DNA of 12,826 nt. Origin: Asterionellopsis glacialis. Its lineage: Eukaryota > Bacillariophyta > Plagiogrammaphyceae > Rhaphoneidales > Asterionellopsidaceae. The DNA lies in contig WKLE02001253.1 in the NCBI GenBank assembly GCA_014885115.2, forward strand, positions 1 to 12,826, in the 5' to 3' direction. A model generated the notes under the pieces. That model ran no database searches. It was given only the letters and a program-made list of their open reading frames with translations, and was not told the origin of the DNA. A program made the translations under genes and the position numbers. Positions 8,721 to 12,826 of the stretch are shown here, piece by piece (the stretch's first letter is position 1; each line of letters starts with the position of its first letter).

Positions 8721-8789
8721 TGTCCTAACATTAGTCCTCTAGGTACCAGGTAAGACCTTAGGTCCTCTAGAGGGACCTACATTAGGACA
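8721..8789. repeat. Nested inverted repeats with GTCCTA/TAGGAC arms
   Basis: The outer arms TGTCCTAA (8721-8728) and TTAGGACA (8782-8789) are exact reverse complements. Inside lie TAGGTCC (8759-8765) against GGACCTA (8773-8779) around a TCTAGA core, the small palindrome TAAG-AC-CTTA (8751-8760), and a TACCAGGTA (8744-8752). The clean outer arms suggest a discrete ~70-bp element, for example a tiny non-autonomous transposon remnant or a structured RNA. No flanking target-site duplication was recognised. Confidence 0.6.
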
Positions 8790-9413
8790 TACCGTACTTC
8801 TGTTATATCTAGCATACTTTTTTTCAGGATTCCAGTTTCACCCCAGACATATTACTCCTATATATTTTGTGAGAATTGGGAGAAAGCTCTGCTTGATCTC
8901 TCTCTCTAGATTCCGTCTCATCTCAGTATTCTGGTCGAGTGGCGGTCTGTACAGGTACTACTAACTTCCTTTCATCCGTACCGTATAGCTTGTACCAGGT
9001 AACGGATCAAACATTATTTATACAGATATGATCTTCCGTACAGAAGCAAGATTGTTGGTGACCTACACAAAGTGTACAGACCATAAGTTTCACAGTAGTG
9101 ACTATAATACTTGTACAATACCGGTACCTTCACAACGTGAGAGGAAGAAGTCCTATGTACTGTACCAGATGTAGCAGGTACCGTTTGTTGTGAAAGATAA
9201 ATGGTACGAAGTAAAGTAGGACTAATAAGACTAGGTCCAACAGGTCCCTATTACTCTCTGTAATTCGAAAAAATACCCGGATTTTGGATAACGCCGCATA
9301 CTAGTTCCTTCGTGAATACAATTTCATTTCTGAATAAAATGATATGATAATACTTTCAAAATCAACGTCTATTAATTACCGTCTTAAATAATACCGAGTC
9401 AGCATCTCTTCAC

Positions 9414-9430
9414 GTTTTTTTTAAAAAAAG
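9414..9430. repeat. T8A7 homopolymer palindrome
   Basis: A run of eight T is followed directly by seven A, about 220 bases upstream of the next ATG, and is followed by further T-runs to ~9470. Such tracts disfavour nucleosomes and often sit in eukaryotic promoters; that role here is inference. A similar T8A6 tract lies near 885-898. Confidence 0.4.
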
Positions 9431-9644
9431 TACCGTTTTTGATAAAAAATTCTTTAAACCGTTTTTTTTTTACTCTGCATGAAAATCTGGCTCCTCCAGT
9501 AAAGAGACTAAGAACAGAAAACATCAGGCTGGCAAATAAACCACAGTCGAGCAGATAGAGAGCAGAGACACACGAAGTGTCTCATTGTCAGAGACCGAAA
9601 CTCGCAGCACAGCTGTAAAAGTGTTGCACAATTTGAATTCAACA

Positions 9645-12045
9645 ATGCGCATTGCGAGTTTGAGTTTTTCGTTCCTTTTTCTATTGACTCTTGTTGATAG
9701 CAGCAGCGCTGAAAAGCTTTCAGATATTCAGGCTACTCAAGGTGGCGAAGATGCTGGAAAAGCAAGTGGTCTGCGCATCCAAGACAAAGAAGGGAATTTA
9801 AATGATGAAGATGATCATTATTGGTCGAGGCTGGTGCAGCAAGTTGAATCCATGAGTATGCCAACGCCTTCACCATTACCGCTATGTGATATAGATGTAA
9901 GTCCATTCAATGTTTGTATGTGGTATCACACATTTTGGGTTGTGAGTGAACTGAGGCGCCATCTAACTCATTGACCATCTATGCCCACAGATTGAGTCAT
10001 ATTATTGTCGTTCTAGGGACAATCCAGAAGTTCTTTGTGAGGACATGCCTCGTCCATCGTCTTCTGAATGCACAAACAACACTGGCCTTGAGTTCATCTA
10101 CAATAATTGCACTTGTGAATGCTCTGATAATGACCAGGAAGAAACGTTTACTTGTATCGAAGATGAAACATGTGTTACAGAAGAAACCATGTTGGTAACT
10201 TGTATTGGTGATGGAGAAGTCTTTTGTAACTGTACAGTTATTGATGGTGAAAAAGTAATCATACAAGCACTCTTACTTCCAGAACAATTGACATGTTCGA
10301 TTATTAATCCTACCTCGGGCCAAGTTTGCCAAGAATTTATATTCGATCCTACTGGAAATGTAGCCAAGCTACAGCTGGAGGATAAGTTTGGAAGTTTGAC
10401 TGTTTCACAATGCACTGGTGATGAAGATTTGAATTGTGTACCTGCAGTAGAATATCTTTATACTTTGAAAAACGTTGGTTCTATCCCTCTCAAGATCGAT
10501 TCGTTAAATCGAACATGCGATGGTGAAGAAGAAACTCTTGATCCAGCAGCTGGTGCCATCTTTGCACCTGGAAGTTTCGGTACGCTTTCCGAACCCTCGT
10601 TTATAGATGTGTGCAGGACAACCACCATCGAGAAGAGTGCTCACGTTGCAGCAGTGACGTTAGGATATAATGATAGAATCTGCGAGGATGATGCCTTTTT
10701 GACCATTCCCGCTCCTCCGTTTTTCCCTCAACCTCCGCCCCCGACACCTTCAGAAGCTGATGAACCTGTGGCGCCGAGTTTACCATCATCTCCGACTACG
10801 CCCGCTTCAACAAATCGCCCCTCTGTAGCCATTGGCGATAGAACTACATCTCCAACTACCCCTGCCGTTACAAATCCTCCCTCTGCAGCCAAGGATGATA
10901 CAACCGAAGCTCCAACTAACCCTACACTTACAAATCCTCCCTCTGCAGCCAAGGATGATACAACCGAAGCTCCAACCAACCCCACAGTTACAAATCCTCC
11001 CTCTGCAGCCAAGGATGATACAACCGAAGCTCCAACTAACCCTACAGTTACAAATCCTCCCCCTTCAACTACCTCTGCTATTACGAATGCTCCCTCTGTA
11101 GCCAATGATTCAACACTCCCACCTTCTGATGATGATACAGGTGCTGCAACGATTCCTCCTACCACCATTATTATTCTCCCGCCCTCTGTTGATTCTGATT
11201 TGGACACACCAGCACCCTCAAGTGATTCTGGTTCGGATGAAGGTGATTCTACAGTAGAACGCTGTGACATCCGTCTCAGAACTAGGTGCGAATCTGATGA
11301 CAGTCGGCGGCCTGGTGATTGTTCATGGATCTCACCTGTTGTTCTGAGAAGTCATTCTCAAGCATCACAAGTGATGTTACGATACAAGGGTGGTTCGTGC
11401 TCCAACACAAGTCCATTCCATATAATTGATTGTAGCGACTACGAAGGAGGTCCTCCTACTGATATTGGCGAAAAATCGTTGGTAAATATTACAGATGCCT
11501 CTGGTAATGTATACTTTACTGGTATTGTTGCAGTTGGAGATACAATAACGATTGAACCAGACCCAAGTCATGCTGTTAGTGATGCATCTGATGCGCTTGT
11601 TACTATTTTTACTGAAGATGGAGATACTGTACTACAGCAATTTGAATTTGAAAGTGGATGTTGGGCAAGATTGTATTTGGCAGATCGTTTTGCTTCGATG
11701 GATATCGCAGGATTTACCGTGGGCGATGATGATACATCAAGTTATTTCTATGAGGCAGAATTCACGTATGATTTGCAGAATGAGTCGGAAGACGGTGATG
11801 TTGTTGTTACTAGTTTAGAGATCGCTATGGGCGAACTTGGTAGCTTTGATCTTACAGATCAAGTTGAAACAAAATTAATTCTACCTGGCCAGACTATAAG
11901 CGTAAGCATGAAAATTACAATCGATCTAAGTGAGTACACAAGATACCAGTCACAAGCTCTAGTGAGAGGTATCGGTACCATGTCAAAAGATACATACTGC
12001 TTAGATGTTGATGTTTATGACTTTGGCCCAGAACAGCACTACTAA
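9645..12045 (+). CDS. Secreted two-module cysteine-rich protein with Pro/Thr linker (exons 9645-9896 and 9991-12045)
   Basis: Joining 9645-9896 to 9991-12045 keeps phase 0 and gives 768 residues. Residues 1-22 (MRIASLSFSFLFLLTLVDSS...) are a signal peptide. Module 1 (~81-325) begins CDID|IESYYC at the splice junction and module 2 (~509-765) begins CDIRLRTRC. Both then share, in order, an L-x-Y-x(2)-G/N-x-C segment (LEFIYNNCTC; VMLRYKGGSC), beta-rich stretches, and matching blocks such as FIFDPTGNVAKLQLEDKFGS against FEFESGCWARLYLADRFASM. Between them (~326-508) is an acidic Pro/Thr/Ser linker with a 20-residue repeat. About seven N-glycosylation sequons are present, in keeping with export. 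No transmembrane or GPI-type C-terminus is seen, so it is probably secreted or wall-bound. I recall such domains of unknown function in large diatom secreted families (possibly DUF7467-like) but could not check. The ATG at 9645 is the first in frame and directly precedes the signal peptide; the upstream open frame begins with TTG. Confidence 0.8.
9897..9990 (+). other. Spliceosomal intron in the secreted-protein gene
   Basis: The donor GTAAGT (9897-9902) and acceptor CCCACAG (ending 9990), with a branch-point-like CTAAC at ~9963, define a 94-base intron. It carries in-frame stops, and its removal joins codon 84 to codon 85 in phase 0. The joined sequence CDID+IESYYC lines up with the start of the second module of the same protein, which is strong internal support. 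It is the only intron I could support in the window. Confidence 0.85.
10801..11060 (+). repeat. 60-bp tandem repeat encoding the Pro/Thr linker
   Basis: Three near-identical 60-base copies lie at 10861-10920, 10921-10980 and 10981-11040, differing from their neighbour at about three or four positions. A diverged copy precedes them (10801-10860) and a partial one follows (11041-11060). The unit encodes TNPPSAAKDDTTEAPTNPT plus one variable residue. Sixty bases is a multiple of three, so copies can be gained or lost without a frameshift. The antisense strand is also open here, purely because of the repeat. Confidence 0.9.
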
Positions 12046-12635
12046 TAATACTGTTCTCCAAGTCACATCCTACACGATGGATCATTCATTTCTACGGGTT
12101 GAAATGATCAGCAGTGCATTCGAATGCATTTACATGTTAAATTAATATTTTTTCAAAGAAAACTGAATTGAAAAACATTATTTGTCTTCAAATTCCAATC
12201 TCGTTGTGCAGTTGTGATTTTGTCATAATGGGTAGGTGACCATCATCGAAAAGAGAAATGGTTATTGAAAAAAAAATGAGAATACCAAGCAATATGAAAG
12301 TATTTTGATCCAACAAAAACCAACCTGCTGGATTTTGCAACCAGAGTATTGAGATCAATGATTAGTACAGCAGTCGTGGGAAAAATGTGATGCATGCACA
12401 ATAGGGGAAGGGTAGATTGAATAGTGGTATAGCTAGTAAAGTATGGTAAAGTATCATATAAAGATGTGAGTAGAAACGAAAGAAACATCCAAAAATGTAA
12501 GAGGGAAGTTTGACCCTTCTGATGGCGTGCGTCTCTCTCTCTCTCTAATATATATATTCAACAGCTGCACACTCAGTTTTGGTTTCATTCAAAACCAAAA
12601 GTTTTGCAAGGTCATTTGTATTGGTTTCTGTATTG
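12046..12635. other. Convergent intergenic region, no gene seen
   Basis: This AT-rich stretch separates the ends of two convergent genes and should contain both 3' UTRs. A minus-strand open frame at 12243-12488 translates to Phe/Leu/Ser/Thr-rich sequence without domain character and was not accepted. The only distinct feature is the microsatellite at 12532-12558. Confidence 0.55.
12532..12558. repeat. (TC)n microsatellite joined to AATATATATATT
   Basis: About seven TC dinucleotides (12532-12546) run directly into the 12-base palindrome AATATATATATT (12547-12558). It lies about 80 bases past the stop of the minus-strand gene, so likely in or near its 3' UTR. Length polymorphism would be expected. 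Confidence 0.75.
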
Positions 12636-12826
12636 TTAAGCATGATAACGTTGAAAGTCCGGAACCTTTTTCGCTGAAGAACTTTTCTTTTTTCGTGCAA
12701 TTTTTTTATTTCTCCTTGCCTTGTTATCATCTTTGTCATCGCCATCCCCAGCACCACTGGTATTGCTTGATCCACTACAATCTGTATCATAATCTGAACT
12801 ATCTGTAGATGACTCCCCAAAGGCAC
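12636..12826 (-). CDS. C-terminal end of an unidentified gene (partial, runs off the right edge)
   Basis: Read on the minus strand with codons starting at 12824, the frame gives 62 residues to a TAA at 12638-12636. It starts AFGESSTDSSDYDTDC, passes through an acidic Ser/Gly/Asp stretch, then a strongly basic run (KARRNKKIARKKKSSSAKK), and ends VPDFQRYHA. Acidic-then-lysine-rich tails like this are typical of nuclear or nucleic-acid-associated eukaryotic proteins, and the basic run could be a nuclear localisation signal. This frame was preferred to the longer open frame at 12545-12826, whose translation (Ile/Val/Met-rich, then Lys) looks like a shifted reading of the same DNA and starts from GTG. 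No domain is visible, so the family cannot be named. It is convergent with the secreted-protein gene. Confidence 0.5.
   Translation of the reverse strand, partial: AFGESSTDSSDYDTDCSGSSNTSGAGDGDDKDDNKARRNKKIARKKKSSSAKKVPDFQRYHA

Larger units (their letters stand above)
8188..9644. other. Intergenic region, no gene seen
   Basis: About 1.45 kb without a credible ORF on either strand. It holds the nested inverted repeats at 8721-8789, TACCAGGTA copies at 8744 and 8993, several further GGTACC words (near 9122 and 9176), and a T8A7 tract plus other homopolymer runs at 9414-9470. The last ~100 bases are purine-rich (gcagatagagagcagagaca) and are likely the 5' leader of the secreted-protein gene. 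Confidence 0.6.

Noticed and set aside
9585..9644. Upstream extension of the secreted-protein frame
   Set aside because: The extension begins at TTG and has no ATG. Adding it would bury the signal peptide that starts exactly at the ATG at 9645.
10728..11270. Minus-strand 180-residue open frame with Gly/Val/Ser repeats
   Set aside because: It is the antisense of the 60-bp tandem repeat in the secreted-protein gene. The repeat alone keeps it open, and the plus-strand frame has a signal peptide, splicing support and homologous modules.
12243..12488. Minus-strand 81-residue open frame
   Set aside because: No domain, signal or codon pattern supports it. It is a Phe/Leu/Ser/Thr-rich frame in AT-rich convergent 3' flanks.
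12545..12826. 93-residue minus-strand open frame at the right edge
   Set aside because: It begins at GTG and reads like a shifted frame of the more natural Ser/Asp then Lys-rich tail at 12636-12826.

Overview
The window looks like nuclear DNA from an AT-leaning, intron-poor microbial eukaryote, most likely a diatom or other stramenopile. This is inferred from three things: mostly single-exon genes with good ATG contexts, one short GTAAGT/CAG intron, and a secreted acidic cysteine-rich two-module protein with a Pro/Thr linker of a kind I associate with diatoms. No rRNA, tRNA, CRISPR array or prokaryotic operon structure was seen. The taxon was not verified.

Layout. (1) 113-694 (+): a small SRPBCC/START-like lipid-binding fold protein. 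(2) 1990-5934 (+): a 1314-residue co-chaperone with a ~635-residue disordered N-terminus, several TPR blocks, a charged helix and a C-terminal J domain with an intact HPD motif. (3) 7114-8187 (+): a Bud32/TP53RK-like kinase fold in which two metal-binding residues appear to be lost (SFG for DFG, His for the catalytic-loop Asn), so probably a pseudokinase. (4) 9645-12045 (+): a secreted protein in two exons joined across a 94-bp intron; two homologous cysteine-containing modules flank a Pro/Thr/Ser linker built on a 60-bp tandem repeat. (5) 12636-12826 (-): the C-terminal end of a gene that runs off the right edge, convergent with gene 4; it is in a different frame from the longest open frame there.

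The gaps between genes (about 1.3, 1.2, 1.4 and 0.6 kb) carry no convincing genes. Three of them are full of short palindromes. A 9-mer, TACC(A/T)GGTA, occurs eight times in these gaps and I saw none in the coding regions. Longer hairpins related to GTCCTA/CTCTAGAG also occur in two gaps. This dispersed palindrome population is the least explained structure in the window.

The genes do not form an obvious pathway. Genes 2 and 3 are cytosolic or nuclear housekeeping types (chaperone; tRNA-modification kinase relative), gene 1 is a probable lipid or small-molecule binder, and gene 4 is exported to the cell surface or outside. The two best candidates for something undescribed are the putative Bud32-like pseudokinase and the two-module secreted protein, followed by the intergenic palindrome family.
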